A stretch of 64,000 nucleotides of DNA, taken from positions 248,001 through 312,000 of the forward strand of contig NZ_JAEQND010000002.1 of the NCBI RefSeq assembly GCF_016722765.1, written 5' to 3'. Within the stretch, counting starts at the first letter, position 1. The number at the start of each line of letters is the position of its first letter. Positions 52,481 to 61,318 of the stretch are shown piece after piece. The translations under genes and the position numbers were made by a program. The notes below the pieces were generated by a model. The model saw nothing but the letters and a program-made list of their open reading frames with translations, was not told the origin of the DNA and ran no database searches. The stretch comes from Ramlibacter alkalitolerans. Its GTDB lineage: Bacteria > Pseudomonadota > Gammaproteobacteria > Burkholderiales > Burkholderiaceae_C.

Positions 52481-53695
52481 TCAGCCCGGCACGCCCGGCA
52501 GCACGTCCGCCAAGGACAGCACCGCCTGCGCAACGTCGACGATGCGCCGGTTCTGGTTCATGGCCATCTGGCGCAGGGCCTTGTAGGCGTCGTCCTCGGT
52601 CATCTGGCGGTGCGCCATCAGCAGGCCCTTGGCGCGCTCGACCACCTTGCGCTCGGTGAGCGAGTTGCGCACCGCATCGAGCTCGTCGCTCATCGCCTGC
52701 AGCCGCCGCGACTGCTCCTGCACCATGCCGAGGATCGAGCGCTCCAGGTGCGGGCCGAAGGGCGCGCCGTTCCCGGCGACCGGCTCGCTGGCCAGCGCAG
52801 CGAGCATCGCGCGCTGGTCGCGCAACTCCGAGCGTGCCTGCGCGATGCGCGCCTCGCACAGCTCGCGCAGGTGGCGTGCCAGCACGTCCTCCACCGCGCG
52901 CAGGGCGTCGATGCGCACGGTGGCGCACTCGTACCAGGCCTGGCTCAGGGCGGGATCCAGCTCGCGGCGCGTGCTGCAGCCGATGCGGCGCAGCCGCTCC
53001 AGTTCGGCCAGCGCCGCGGGATCGCGGCTCGCCTGGTCGGCGCGCTGCACCTCGGCGTCCGCGCAGTCGGTGAAGACCTGGAAGCAGGCCTGCTGCGACT
53101 CGATCAGGTGGCGCCACTGCTGCTGGCCCGAGGCATTGATGTAGCCGGCCGCGAACACGCTGGCCCCGAGCGCGCGCTCCTGCCCGGCCAGTTCCTTGCC
53201 CTGCATGAAGTTGAACATCGCCACCAGCGCGCGCGAGACCTTGGGGTCGCTGGCGGTGTCCGCGGACTCGAACACCACGCCGAGCAGCCTGTTCACGAGC
53301 CGCACGTAGGCCGCGGTCGCATCGCGCGCCGACAGCGCCTGGCGCGCGATCCGTGCCCGCAGCGCCGCAAGCCCATCGAGCGCATTCAGCACCACGGCCA
53401 CGCGGCTGAAGAGGCGGGAGCCGTTGCGCACCGGCAAGGCTCCGGTCTCCAGCGCTTCGAACTGCGCGCGCACCTGGCCTTCGAGCGCCTCGCACTCCTC
53501 GACCTGCCGCAGCCGCTGCGCCGCGAAGCGGGTGCCATGCGATCCGAGGAAGACGTTGCAGATGCCGCGCTCGCGCTGCAGGGCGTGGATGAAGCGGCCG
53601 GTGGCGCCGACGAGCTCGCTGGTGCGGGCGAGCTCCTCGAGTTCGGCGATCTCGCACTGGCGCGCGGCAAGGAGGAAGCTGGTTGCGGATTTCAT
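52481..53695 (-). CDS. nasR: NasR-type nitrate-responsive ANTAR antiterminator
   Basis: The 404-residue protein has an all-helical NIT sensor domain (about 10-315, with [10 protein letters not shown] and related helices) that in NasR binds nitrate or nitrite. A C-terminal ANTAR RNA-binding domain follows (about 330-395, [40 protein letters not shown]). It should bind the dual-hexaloop RNA in the nirB leader. Start at ATG 53695 is chosen because it precedes the conserved helix; ATG 53719 is possible. Divergent from tsaD. Confidence 0.9.
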   Translation of the reverse strand: MKSATSFLLAARQCEIAELEELARTSELVGATGRFIHALQRERGICNVFLGSHGTRFAAQRLRQVEECEALEGQVRAQFEALETGALPVRNGSRLFSRVAVVLNALDGLAALRARIARQALSARDATAAYVRLVNRLLGVVFESADTASDPKVSRALVAMFNFMQGKELAGQERALGASVFAAGYINASGQQQWRHLIESQQACFQVFTDCADAEVQRADQASRDPAALAELERLRRIGCSTRRELDPALSQAWYECATVRIDALRAVEDVLARHLRELCEARIAQARSELRDQRAMLAALASEPVAGNGAPFGPHLERSILGMVQEQSRRLQAMSDELDAVRNSLTERKVVERAKGLLMAHRQMTEDDAYKALRQMAMNQNRRIVDVAQAVLSLADVLPGVPG

Positions 53696-53740
53696 CCCCA
53701 GCACTGCAGCAACAACCATGCCGCGGATAAACTAGGGCGG

Positions 53741-54775
53741 ATGTTGGTCCTGGGCATCGAGTCTTCCTGCGATGAAACCGGCGTCGCGCTGGTGCAGGCG
53801 GACGGCCCGGGCGTCCCGCGCCTGCTCGCGCACGCATTGCACAGCCAGATCGAGATGCACCAGGCCTACGGCGGCGTGGTGCCGGAGCTGGCCAGCCGCG
53901 ACCACATCCGCCGCGTGCTGCCGCTGGCGCAAGAGGTGCTGGCCCAGGCGCAACGCGGATTGCCCGAGGTCGACGTGGTCGCCTACACGCGCGGCCCGGG
54001 CCTGGCCGGCGCGCTGCTGGTGGGTGCCGGCGTCGCCTGCGCGCTGGGGGCGGCGTTGGGCCGGCCGGTGCTGGGCGTGCACCACCTCGAAGGCCACCTG
54101 CTGTCGCCGTTCCTGAGCGCGGATCCGCCGGAGTTCCCCTTCGTCGCCTTGCTGGTCTCCGGCGGCCACACGCAACTGATGCAGGTCGACGGCGTCGGCC
54201 GCTACACGATGCTGGGCGAAACCATCGACGACGCCGCCGGCGAGGCCTTCGACAAGTCGGCCAAGCTCATGGGCCTCGGCTATCCCGGCGGGCCGGCGCT
54301 CTCGCGCCTTGCGCAACAAGGCGATCCGGCCGCCTTCAGGCTGCCACGCCCGCTGCTGCACAGCGGCGACCTCGACTTCTCCTTTGCCGGACTGAAGACG
54401 GCCGTGCTCACGCAGGTGCGCAAGCTCGGCGACGCGCTCGAGGCGCGCAAGGCCGACCTGGCCGCATCGACCGAGGCCGCGATCGTGGAGGTGCTGGTCA
54501 GAAAATCCCTGGCGGCGCTCGACCGCAGCGGCAGCCAGCGCATCGTCGTGGCCGGCGGCGTGGGTGCGAACCGACGCCTGCGCGAACAGCTCGACGCTGC
54601 CTGCGCCAGGCGCGGGGTGCGCGTGCACTATCCCGAGCTGGCCCTCTGCACCGACAACGGGGCCATGATCGCCCTGGCCGCCGCCATGCGCCTGCAGGCC
54701 GGCGCGCAGGAGGCGACGACCTCCTATGCCTTCGACGTGAAGCCGCGCTGGCCCTTGCAGGCGCTGGTGGCCTGA
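53741..54775 (+). CDS. tsaD: tRNA N6-adenosine threonylcarbamoyltransferase TsaD
   Basis: The 344-residue enzyme completes t6A37 in ANN-decoding tRNAs with TsaB and TsaE. It has [14 protein letters not shown] at the N-terminus, the metal-binding HHLEGH motif near 110-115, VSGGHTQL, and the late [13 protein letters not shown] and TDNGAMIA. Length is normal. The next gene starts 91 bases on. Confidence 0.96.
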   Translation: MLVLGIESSCDETGVALVQADGPGVPRLLAHALHSQIEMHQAYGGVVPELASRDHIRRVLPLAQEVLAQAQRGLPEVDVVAYTRGPGLAGALLVGAGVACALGAALGRPVLGVHHLEGHLLSPFLSADPPEFPFVALLVSGGHTQLMQVDGVGRYTMLGETIDDAAGEAFDKSAKLMGLGYPGGPALSRLAQQGDPAAFRLPRPLLHSGDLDFSFAGLKTAVLTQVRKLGDALEARKADLAASTEAAIVEVLVRKSLAALDRSGSQRIVVAGGVGANRRLREQLDAACARRGVRVHYPELALCTDNGAMIALAAAMRLQAGAQEATTSYAFDVKPRWPLQALVA

Positions 54776-54866
54776 GCCCGACACGTCGCTGGCCTAGCTC
54801 TGCCGTCCGGCGGAGCGCGGGTTTCCTGCAAGCGCCGCGACAGGCAGCCTTGCCTAAGATGAATCC

Positions 54867-55508
54867 ATGAGTGATTCGGCCTCGCCCTCCGCCTTCGAGG
54901 ACCCCGCCGGCACGTGGAACCGGCGCTTCTCCGAAGCGGGTTACCTGTTCGGCACGGAGCCCAACGCCTGGCTGCACGACCACGCTTCCCTGTGGGAGGC
55001 GGGCGAGCGCGTGCTCTCCGTCGCCGACGGGGAAGGCCGCAACAGCGTCTGGCTGGCGCAGCAGGGCCTGACCGTCGATGCCTTCGACATTTCCGAAGTG
55101 GGCGTGCGCAAGGCGCGCGACTTCGCCCGCATCACGGGCGTGAAGGTGAACTTCGCCGTCGCCGACATCGCCACCCTGCAGTGGCCGCGGGGCCTCTACG
55201 ACGGCGTGGTGGCGATCTTCATCCAGTTCGCCGATCCGGTGCTGCGCGCGCGCATCTTCCGCGGCATGGCCGAATGCCTCAAGCCCGGGGGCAAGGTGGT
55301 GCTGCAGGGGTACACCCCGCGCCAGCTCGAATACCGCACCGGCGGGCCGCCCTTCGCCTCGCACATGTACACGCCGCAGCTGCTGCGCGAAGGCTTCCCG
55401 GACCTCGAGATCCTGGAAATCAGGGAATACGACGCCGACCTCGCCGAGGGCGCAGGGCACAAGGGACGCTCGGCGCTCATCGGCATGGTGGCGCGCAAGC
55501 CGGTCTGA
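54867..55508 (+). CDS. Class I SAM-dependent methyltransferase
   Basis: The 213-residue protein has a Rossmann methyltransferase fold: the start FSEAGYLFGTEPNAWL, motif I VLSVADGEGRNSVWLAQQG (about 49-67), an acidic end of strand 2 (VDAFDIS), motif post II (VNFAVADIATL) and LKPGGKVVLQGYTP. It resembles TehB/thiopurine-like small-molecule methyltransferases. Substrate unknown. Confidence 0.88.
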   Translation: MSDSASPSAFEDPAGTWNRRFSEAGYLFGTEPNAWLHDHASLWEAGERVLSVADGEGRNSVWLAQQGLTVDAFDISEVGVRKARDFARITGVKVNFAVADIATLQWPRGLYDGVVAIFIQFADPVLRARIFRGMAECLKPGGKVVLQGYTPRQLEYRTGGPPFASHMYTPQLLREGFPDLEILEIREYDADLAEGAGHKGRSALIGMVARKPV

Positions 55509-55525
55509 GGCCGGAGCCGACGCTT

Positions 55526-56419
55526 CTAGCGCGCGAACCATTCCTCCCAGTAGTCCAGGCAGGCCTTGATCTTCGGCAGCCGATGGCGCGTCGGCGCCGT
55601 GACGGCGTACACCGGCACCGGTTGCGGATCGATGAAGCCCGCCAGCACCTCCACCAGCAGCCCCTGCGCCACGAGCGCCTCGCCCACCCACGTGTTGAGC
55701 CGGCCGATGCCCAGGCCTTGCAGCACCATCTGGGCCACCGTGCCGGAGTCGTTGGCGCGCCATTGGCCGCGCGCCGGGTAGGCCCGGGCCTCGCCCTCGA
55801 CCCGGAACGGCCACTCGTTGAGGAACGTGACCGCGTTGTTGGTGACGAGCGCGTGCGCCGCCAGTTCCTCGGGGCGTGCAGGCAGGCCGCGTGCCTGCGC
55901 ATACGCGGGTGCCGCGTAGAGGGCGCGGCCCAGCGCGCCGATCTGCCGCGCGACCACGGTGTCCGGGAGGTTGTTCACGGTGCGGATCGCGATGTCGATG
56001 CCTTCGCGCACCATGTCCACCAGCCGGTCGCCGACTTCGAGCTCGAGCTGCAGGCGCGGATGGCGCGCCGCCAGGCCGCCGAGGCTGGGCACCAGCCGGT
56101 ACTCGGCGACCAGCGAACTCGCCGCCACGCGCACCGGGCCGCTCGGTTCGCCCGAGCGCGCTGCGAACGCGCCTTGCATTTCCTCCAGCGTGTCGAGCGC
56201 GCGGCGGCTGTAGGCGAGGAAGGTGCGCCCTTCGTCGGTGAGCGAGAGGCCATGGGTGGAGCGGTGCATGAGCCGTGCGCCGCAGGCCTTTTCGAGCCGC
56301 GCCAGCGTGCGCGAGACCTGGCTGACGGGCACGTCCCGCTCGCGCGCGACGGCCGAGAGCGAGCCGAGTTCGGCCACGCGCGCATAGAGCGCCATCTCGT
56401 CGAACTGCAGTTGCTGCAT
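55526..56419 (-). CDS. LysR-family transcriptional regulator
   Basis: The 297-residue protein has the N-terminal winged helix-turn-helix (LGSLSAVARERDVPVSQVSR) and a C-terminal periplasmic-binding-like ligand domain. It is divergent from a small gene and the tautomerase gene, the usual arrangement for a LysR regulator of adjacent genes. A palindrome CGCAAA-N5-TTTGCG lies in the shared promoter region at 56460-56476. Confidence 0.93.
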   Translation of the reverse strand: MQQLQFDEMALYARVAELGSLSAVARERDVPVSQVSRTLARLEKACGARLMHRSTHGLSLTDEGRTFLAYSRRALDTLEEMQGAFAARSGEPSGPVRVAASSLVAEYRLVPSLGGLAARHPRLQLELEVGDRLVDMVREGIDIAIRTVNNLPDTVVARQIGALGRALYAAPAYAQARGLPARPEELAAHALVTNNAVTFLNEWPFRVEGEARAYPARGQWRANDSGTVAQMVLQGLGIGRLNTWVGEALVAQGLLVEVLAGFIDPQPVPVYAVTAPTRHRLPKIKACLDYWEEWFAR

Positions 56420-56459
56420 GGCGCCGATGCTAGCGGTCCGCGCAAGGCCTTGCAGCCGG

Positions 56460-56476
56460 CGCAAAACCGATTTGCG
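56460..56476. promoter_or_regulatory. Palindromic LysR-type operator candidate
   Basis: CGCAAA (56460-56465), a five-base spacer and TTTGCG (56471-56476) form a perfect inverted repeat. It lies 41 bases from the LysR start and 73 from the divergent gene, with TAGAGT at 56510-56515 as a possible -10 for the latter. Confidence 0.55.
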
Positions 56477-56548
56477 GCCGGCGCCGTTTCGCCCGGGCCG
56501 CGCGCTTCCTAGAGTGGCTTGCTCGCATCCACCCTCCAGGAGAGCCGC

Positions 56549-56740
56549 ATGGACTACCGCTGCACCGAAGCCTTCGCCCGCCAGATGGAAGCCGCCGCCC
56601 TGCGTGCTGAGGGCCTGCGGCAGGAGGCGATCGGGGCCTTCTGGCATGCCGTCGGTGCTGGCGTCCGCATCGCCTGGAGGGCGCTGCTGCGCCGGCTGGT
56701 GCGCCCGTCGCGCACCGAAACCCTGTTCCCGGAGGCCTGA
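56549..56740 (+). CDS. 63-residue small protein before the tautomerase
   Basis: The frame reads MDYRCTEAFARQMEAAALRA and has a helix-rich middle (EAIGAFWHAVGAGVRIAWRA) and basic end. CCAGGAGAG lies just upstream of the ATG. It is three bases before the tautomerase gene and surely cotranscribed. I recall short unnamed proteins of this kind in Burkholderiales. The role is unknown. Confidence 0.65.
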   Translation: MDYRCTEAFARQMEAAALRAEGLRQEAIGAFWHAVGAGVRIAWRALLRRLVRPSRTETLFPEA

Positions 56741-56743
56741 ACC

Positions 56744-57136
56744 ATGCCCACGCTGCAACTGAAGATCACCCCGCCGCAATCCACGGAGCGCCTCGGCCTG
56801 CTGGCCCGGCGCCTGACGGACCTCTCCACCGAGGTGCTGGGCAAGCGCCGCGAGGTCACGGCCGTGGTGATCGAGGAACTGTGGCCGGGCCGATGGTTCA
56901 TCGGCGGCCGCAATCCGCGCGATCCGACCGCGATGCTGGAGATCCGCGTGACCGAGGGGACGAACAGCGTCGAGGAGAAGGAGGATTTCATCGCCGCCGC
57001 GTGGCAGGAACTGCAGCAGCAGCTCGGGCCGTTGGAGGAGGGGAGTTATGTGGTCGTGCAAGAGGTGCCGGCGACGGATTGGGGCTACGGGGGGCGGACG
57101 CAGGCTGCGCGCAGGATGACGGTGCCGGTGCTGTGA
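56744..57136 (+). CDS. Tautomerase family protein
   Basis: The 130-residue protein begins MPTLQLKITPPQSTERLGLL. Removal of Met exposes Pro, the catalytic base of 4-oxalocrotonate-type tautomerases, and the beta-alpha-beta pattern fits. It is longer than the classic 60-residue enzymes and may be of the fused two-unit type. The substrate is unknown. The divergent LysR protein is likely its regulator. Confidence 0.85.
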   Translation: MPTLQLKITPPQSTERLGLLARRLTDLSTEVLGKRREVTAVVIEELWPGRWFIGGRNPRDPTAMLEIRVTEGTNSVEEKEDFIAAAWQELQQQLGPLEEGSYVVVQEVPATDWGYGGRTQAARRMTVPVL

Positions 57137-57190
57137 AGCTGTCGTTGGGCTGCGTAACGATCTTGGGCAGCGCAGCCTCAGCGCCCCTGC

Positions 57191-57216
57191 GTCATTCCCG
57201 CGCATCGCGGGAACCC
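57191..57216. repeat. GTCATTCCCGC palindromic element
   Basis: GTCATTCCCGCG and CGCGGGAA arms form a short hairpin. The copy lies in the 527-base gap between the tautomerase and hsp20 genes (57137-57663), which holds only repeats, the nested palindrome at 57259-57563 and a terminator. Confidence 0.7.
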
Positions 57217-57258
57217 AGAGAGCGCGAAGCGCTGTGCGTCGGAAATCCCGACGGGCCT

Positions 57259-57563
57259 CGTCACGCCAACGACGACACGGCCGATCGTCGCGACGGCCGG
57301 GGCACGGTGCGGGACCGCGTTGGTGATGCCCGGAAAATCGGGCCTGCCGGCACAGCGAGGCTACACAGCGACAGCGATGTGAGCCTCGCGTACGTGGACA
57401 TGCTCGCAACATTTGTTGGACCGGAGAGTTTGCCGCGCGCGGCAAACTCGCAGGGACTTATGTTGCGCGTGCCGGCAGGCCCGATTTTCCGGGGAAGTCC
57501 GGCGCGCGAAGCCGCCGGACCTTCACCATTGCGGGCACGCACCGTGCGCCGGCCGGCGTGACG
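57259..57563. repeat. Nested palindromic element of about 300 bases
   Basis: Several inverted repeats are stacked around one centre. They are CGTCACGCC 57259 / GGCGTGACG 57555; CACGGTGCG 57303 / CGCACCGTG near 57538; a perfect 24-base pair starting CCGGAAAATCGGGCCTGCCG (57330-57353 and 57469-57492); TCGCAACAT / ATGTTGCG near 57403 and 57460; and a central AGTTTGCCGCG/CGCGGCAAACT palindrome (57427-57448). A side hairpin GCGAGGCT / AGCCTCGC is at 57355-57389. It has no credible gene. It could be a mobile-element relic (MITE) or a structured RNA. Confidence 0.75.
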
Positions 57564-57570
57564 CCCCCGG

Positions 57571-57602
57571 AAAACAAAAGAGGGCGCTCATCGCGCCCCC
57601 TC
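57571..57602 (-). terminator. Terminator after hsp20
   Basis: On the minus strand GAGGGGGCGC and GCGCCCTC form a stem followed by TTTTGTTTT. It lies about 60 bases after the hsp20 stop. Confidence 0.8.
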
Positions 57603-57604
57603 TG

Positions 57605-57630
57605 GGTCCCCGCCTGCGCGGGGATGACGG
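57605..57630. repeat. GTCCCCGCCTGCGCGGGGATGACGG element
   Basis: A palindromic member of the same dispersed family, in opposite direction to the copy at 57191, lying between the hsp20 terminator and stop codon. Confidence 0.65.
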
Positions 57631-57663
57631 ATGTCCCCCCGCTCTGCGCGGCAAGTCCAGCAG

Positions 57664-58026
57664 TTACTGCACCGCGATCTGGCGCGCCGTCACGACCGGC
57701 TTCTTCTTGCCGACGGTCAGCGTCAGCACGCCGTTTTCCAGCTTCGCGCTGGTCGCGTCGGTGTCGATGTCGGCCGGAAATTCGTAGGCGGCCTTGTACT
57801 GACGCGGCGCGCCTTCCACGGTCTTGACGCTCAGGACGGTGCCGTCGACGTCGATGGCGAGCTGCTCGCGCGCCACGCCGGGCACGTCGAGCGAGAGGGT
57901 CCAGGCCTCGCCGTTCTGTTCCACCTTGGCCGCCTGGGCGACCGGCTGGAACACGGAGTCGGCGAGGAAGCGCTCGAAGCTGCGGTCGAAGGCGCGATGG
58001 GTACGAAGGGCGGGGGCGAACAACAT
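57664..58026 (-). CDS. Small heat-shock protein (Hsp20/alpha-crystallin)
   Basis: The 120-residue chaperone has the alpha-crystallin domain from about residue 30 to 115 (WTLSLDVPGVAREQLAIDVD, then AKLENGVLTLTVGKK). The LENGVLTL segment is typical. GAGGAG precedes the ATG. It prevents protein aggregation under stress. It is short at both ends, with a C-terminal ARQIAVQ containing the I-x-V motif used for oligomer contacts. Confidence 0.92.
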   Translation of the reverse strand: MLFAPALRTHRAFDRSFERFLADSVFQPVAQAAKVEQNGEAWTLSLDVPGVAREQLAIDVDGTVLSVKTVEGAPRQYKAAYEFPADIDTDATSAKLENGVLTLTVGKKKPVVTARQIAVQ

Positions 58027-58166
58027 GGTCAAACTCCTCTGGGTGGATGGCATCGGGCGCGGGCGGCTCCTGTCGCCGCGTCCCTTAAACTTCGCGGCTC
58101 TCGCATTCGATCGCCGCCTGGTCCCCATCTGCGCACCAGCCACGACATTTCAAGAGATTTCCAGGC

Positions 58167-59438
58167 ATGAAAATTCTTCGGCGCACGGTCTTGAAAACGG
58201 CCGCTGCAGCGGCATTTCTCCCCGCGTTCGCGCGCGCCCAGCCCGCCACGGCGCCGATCAAGCTGGCGATGATCGAGGGCCTGTCCGGCGGCAACGCCAA
58301 CGGCGGCGAGGCGGTGTTCCGCAATCTCGCGTGGGCCGTGGAGCGCGTGAACCAGCGCGGTGGCGTGCGCACCCGTGCCGGCGCGCGGGCGCTGCAGCTC
58401 GATCGCTACGACAGCAAGGGCCAGATCGAGGAAGCGCTGTCGGCACTGCGCTCGGCCATCGACGACGGCGCGCGCGTGATCCTCCAGGGCAATTCGTCGG
58501 CGGTCGCCGCCGCGCTGATCGAGGCGATCAACCGGCACAACGAGCGCGAGCCGGAGCGCCGCGTGGTGTTCCTCAACTACTCCGCCGTCGACCCGATCCT
58601 CACCAACGAGAAGTGCAGCTTCTGGCACTTCCGCTTCGACGCCCATGCCGACATGCGCATGGCGGCGCTGATGTCCGTTCTGCGCGACGACCGCGCGCTG
58701 CGCTCGGTGTACCTGCTCAATCCGGACTACAGCTTCGGCCACGCGGTGCAGCGCGAGGCGCGCCGCCAGCTCGCCGCCCAGCGCCCCGACGTGCAGGTGG
58801 TCGGCGAGGAACTGCACCCGCTGCTGCGCATCAAGGACTTCGCGCCGTACGCCACCAAGATCAAGGCGAGCGGCGCCGACGCGGTGATCACGGGCAACTT
58901 CTCCAACGACCTCACGCTGCTGGTGAAGGCCGCCCGCGAGATCGGCTTCGAGGGCCGCTTCTACACCTTCTACGGCAACGCGCTCGGGGCGCCGGCGGCG
59001 ATCGGCGAGGCCGGCGTCGGCAAGGTGCTGGCCGTGGCCGAGTGGCTGCCGAACCTGCCCACGCGCGAGAGCGAGGCCTTCTACCAGTCCTTCCGGCAGC
59101 GCTTCCCGCGGCCGGCGGACGACTACGTGCACCTGCGCATGCAGATGCTGGTGGAGGCGCTGGCGCAGGCCATCGAGCGCGCCGGCGTGGTCGAGGCGGT
59201 GCCGCTCGCCCTGGCGCTGGAGCAGGTGCAGGTGAGCTTCGCGGGCCAGGCGGGCCGCATGCGTGCGGCGGACCACCAGTTCCAGCAGCCGCTGGTGCTG
59301 GGCCTGATGGACCGGCTGGGCACGCCCGGCGTGCGCTTCGATGTCGAAGGATCGGGCTACGGCTTCCGCGTCGTGCGCGTGATCGCGCCGGCGCAGGCCG
59401 AATTGCCCCACGCCTGCAAGATGGCGCGCCCGGCCTGA
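58167..59438 (+). CDS. ABC transporter substrate-binding protein (branched-chain amino acid type)
   Basis: The 423-residue protein has a Tat-like or Sec signal start (MKILRRTVLKTAAAAAFLPA; twin Arg at 5-6) and the type I periplasmic-binding fold: IKLAMIEGLSGGNANGGEAV, RGGVRT, YSAVDPILTNEKCSFWHFRF, LNPDYSFGH. It should bind an amino-acid-like or aromatic ligand in the periplasm. No permease or ATPase genes lie beside it, so the transporter must be elsewhere. It is 13 bases before the aminotransferase gene. Confidence 0.9.
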   Translation: MKILRRTVLKTAAAAAFLPAFARAQPATAPIKLAMIEGLSGGNANGGEAVFRNLAWAVERVNQRGGVRTRAGARALQLDRYDSKGQIEEALSALRSAIDDGARVILQGNSSAVAAALIEAINRHNEREPERRVVFLNYSAVDPILTNEKCSFWHFRFDAHADMRMAALMSVLRDDRALRSVYLLNPDYSFGHAVQREARRQLAAQRPDVQVVGEELHPLLRIKDFAPYATKIKASGADAVITGNFSNDLTLLVKAAREIGFEGRFYTFYGNALGAPAAIGEAGVGKVLAVAEWLPNLPTRESEAFYQSFRQRFPRPADDYVHLRMQMLVEALAQAIERAGVVEAVPLALALEQVQVSFAGQAGRMRAADHQFQQPLVLGLMDRLGTPGVRFDVEGSGYGFRVVRVIAPAQAELPHACKMARPA

Positions 59439-59451
59439 TACTGCGGACCCT

Positions 59452-60627
59452 ATGCGCAAGATCGTCGTCGACCTCGAAGAATCCAAGATCCGTGAAGTGG
59501 CCAATGCCGGCATGGGACGCAGCGACGTGCTGCCGTTCTGGTTCGGGGAGAGCGACGAAGTCACGCCCGCCTTCATCCGCGAGGCGGCCATTGCCTCGCT
59601 GACCGCGGGCGAGACCTTCTACGCCCACAACCTCGGCCTGCCGGAGCTGCGCCAGGCCATCTCCGCCTACACCTCCAGGCTGCACGGGCCGGTGGGGACC
59701 GACCGCATCGCCGTCACGTCCGGCGGCGTCAACGCGCTGATGCTCGCCTGCCAGGCGGTGGTGGATGCCGGCGACGAAGTGGTGGTCGTGACGCCGGTCT
59801 GGCCCAACCTGCCGGCGCAGGCGCGGATCATGGGCGCGAAGCTCAAGCCCGTGTCGCTGACGCCCACGGACGGCGCCTGGACGCTCGACCTGCAGCGCCT
59901 GCTGGACGCGATCACGCCGGCCACGCGCCTGCTGATCGTCAATGCGCCGAACAATCCGACCGGCTGGACGCTCACGCGCGCCGAGCAGGAGGCGATCCTG
60001 GCCCATTGCCGCCGCACCGGCACCTGGATCCTGGCCGACGAGGTGTACGAGCGCCTGTACTTCGAGCCGACGCCGAACGCCTGCGCGCCGAGCTTCCTGG
60101 ACGTGGCCGGGCCGGAGGACCGCGTGGTGATCGCCCACAGCTTTTCCAAGAGCTTTCTCATGACGGGCTGGCGCTTGGGCTGGCTCGTGATGCCGCCGCA
60201 GATGACCCACCACATGGGCAAGCTGATCGAGTTCAACACCTCCTGCGCCAGTGTCTTCACGCAGCGGGCGGCCGTCGAGGCAGTCCAGCGCACGGAAGAA
60301 GTCACGCCGCGGGTGGTGGCGCACCTGAAGACCTGCCGCGACACGCTGGTGCCGCTGCTGCAGGGCCTGCCGGGGGTGGAACTGAGCCCCGCCCGGGGCG
60401 GCATGTACGCGTTCTTCAAGCTCGACGGCTTCGACGATTCGCTCGTGCTGGCGAAGCGGCTGGTGGCGGAAGCGGGCATCGGGCTGGCGCCCGGCAATGC
60501 CTTCGCGCCCGAGGCGAATGGCTGGCTGCGGTGGTGCTTCGCGTCAAAGGATGTGGCACGGCTGAGGCAGGGGGTGGACCGGCTGGGGACGTGGCTGGCC
60601 AGGCCGACCGGTCGAGCCGCCGCGTAG
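59452..60627 (+). CDS. Class I/II PLP-dependent aminotransferase
   Basis: The 391-residue enzyme has the fold-type I pattern: YAHNLGLPELRQAISAY, GGVNALMLACQAVVDAGDEV, NAPNNPTGWTLTRAEQEAI and the cofactor lysine in SHSFSKSFLMTGWRLG (Lys in FSKS). It resembles aspartate/aromatic-type aminotransferases. Together with the upstream binding-protein gene it may handle an amino acid. Its TAG stop lies in the first bases of a GTAGGCTGGCGG repeat. Confidence 0.92.
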   Translation: MRKIVVDLEESKIREVANAGMGRSDVLPFWFGESDEVTPAFIREAAIASLTAGETFYAHNLGLPELRQAISAYTSRLHGPVGTDRIAVTSGGVNALMLACQAVVDAGDEVVVVTPVWPNLPAQARIMGAKLKPVSLTPTDGAWTLDLQRLLDAITPATRLLIVNAPNNPTGWTLTRAEQEAILAHCRRTGTWILADEVYERLYFEPTPNACAPSFLDVAGPEDRVVIAHSFSKSFLMTGWRLGWLVMPPQMTHHMGKLIEFNTSCASVFTQRAAVEAVQRTEEVTPRVVAHLKTCRDTLVPLLQGLPGVELSPARGGMYAFFKLDGFDDSLVLAKRLVAEAGIGLAPGNAFAPEANGWLRWCFASKDVARLRQGVDRLGTWLARPTGRAAA

Positions 60628-60713
60628 GCTGGCGGTGACCCGCGAAGCGCGGGAACCCCAGCGCTCCGATGCGCTCGCGCACCGCTGGGGTTCCTTCGTC
60701 ACCACCAGCCTAC
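60624..60713. repeat. GTAGGCTGGCGG hairpin family, copy 3
   Basis: Arms 60624-60663 and 60683-60713 are inverted (GTAGGCTGGCGGTGACCCGC ... and ...CACCACCAGCCTAC). The aminotransferase stop codon is inside the first arm. A further half copy (GTAGGTGGCGGTGACCCGCG) lies at 60736-60775. Confidence 0.85.
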
Positions 60714-60735
60714 AAAGCCGGGTCGAGGCACCCCC

Positions 60736-60853
60736 GTAGGTGGCGGTGACCCGCGAAGCGCGGGAACCCAGCGCTCCGCCGTCATTCCCGCGCAGGCGGG
60801 AATCCACCGCCGCGCCCGGCGGCCCCGGGTCCCCGCTGCGCGGGGATGACGGG
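60736..60853. repeat. Half GTAGG repeat followed by a GTCATTCCCGC element
   Basis: The half copy of the GTAGGCTGGCGG type (60736-60775) runs into CGTCATTCCCGCGCAGGCGG (60778-60800) and then an inverted GTCCCCGCTGCGCGGGGATGACG (60831-60852). Together with copy 3 these fill the 334-base gap before rpsO. The final ATGACG overlaps the predicted -35 of rpsO. Confidence 0.7.
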
Positions 60854-60875
60854 GCTTTTGCCCGTCAGCTATAAT
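60846..60875 (+). promoter_or_regulatory. Sigma-70 promoter of rpsO
   Basis: A perfect -10 TATAAT lies at 60870-60875 with ATGACG (60846-60851, four of six) 18 bases before it. The -35 is provided by the end of the adjacent repeat element. Transcription would start near 60882, about 80 bases before the rpsO ATG. Confidence 0.7.
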
Positions 60876-60961
60876 CCCTAGGTTCTGCACCTCGCAGAGC
60901 GCACGTACGGCCGCACGTTCCAGCAGGCCGCACGCAAGTCAACAACTTTCAAAGGAATCCG

Positions 60962-61225
60962 ATGACCGCCATCAACAAGGCAGAGATCGTCGCCGCCAAC
61001 GCGCGCGGCACCAACGACACCGGCAGCCCCGAAGTGCAAGTCGCGCTTCTCACGGCCCGCATCAACGAGCTCACCCCGCACTTCAAGACGCACGCCAAGG
61101 ACCACCATGGCCGTCGCGGCCTGCTGCAGCTGGTGAACCGCCGCAAGCGCCTCCTGGCCTACCTGAAGGACAAGGACGCCTCGCGCTACACGGCCCTGAT
61201 CGGCAAGCTGGGCCTGCGCAAGTAA
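60962..61225 (+). CDS. rpsO: 30S ribosomal protein S15
   Basis: The 87-residue protein is a normal-length S15 ([53 protein letters not shown]). It binds 16S rRNA early in assembly and commonly regulates its own mRNA. AAAGGAA precedes the ATG. Followed by a terminator at 61243-61283 and pnp, the classic order. Confidence 0.98.
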   Translation: MTAINKAEIVAANARGTNDTGSPEVQVALLTARINELTPHFKTHAKDHHGRRGLLQLVNRRKRLLAYLKDKDASRYTALIGKLGLRK

Positions 61226-61242
61226 GCAGCCCCCACCGAGGC

Positions 61243-61283
61243 AACGCCTGAGACGGTTCGCGCAACTGGCTCAGGCGTTTTTC
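61243..61283 (+). terminator. Rho-independent terminator after rpsO
   Basis: AACGCCTGAG and CTCAGGCGTT form a stem across a 17-base loop, followed by TTTTTC. It should end part of the rpsO transcripts before pnp. Confidence 0.85.
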
Positions 61284-61318
61284 ACTTCGGAGCGGCCGCG
61301 ACCGGATACGCGCTGTGT

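Noticed and set aside
57261-57542. 93-residue frame inside the nested palindrome
   Set aside because: The apparent repeated peptide (PAGPIFRASP / LPRKIGPAG) comes from the inverted DNA repeat; no ribosome binding site.
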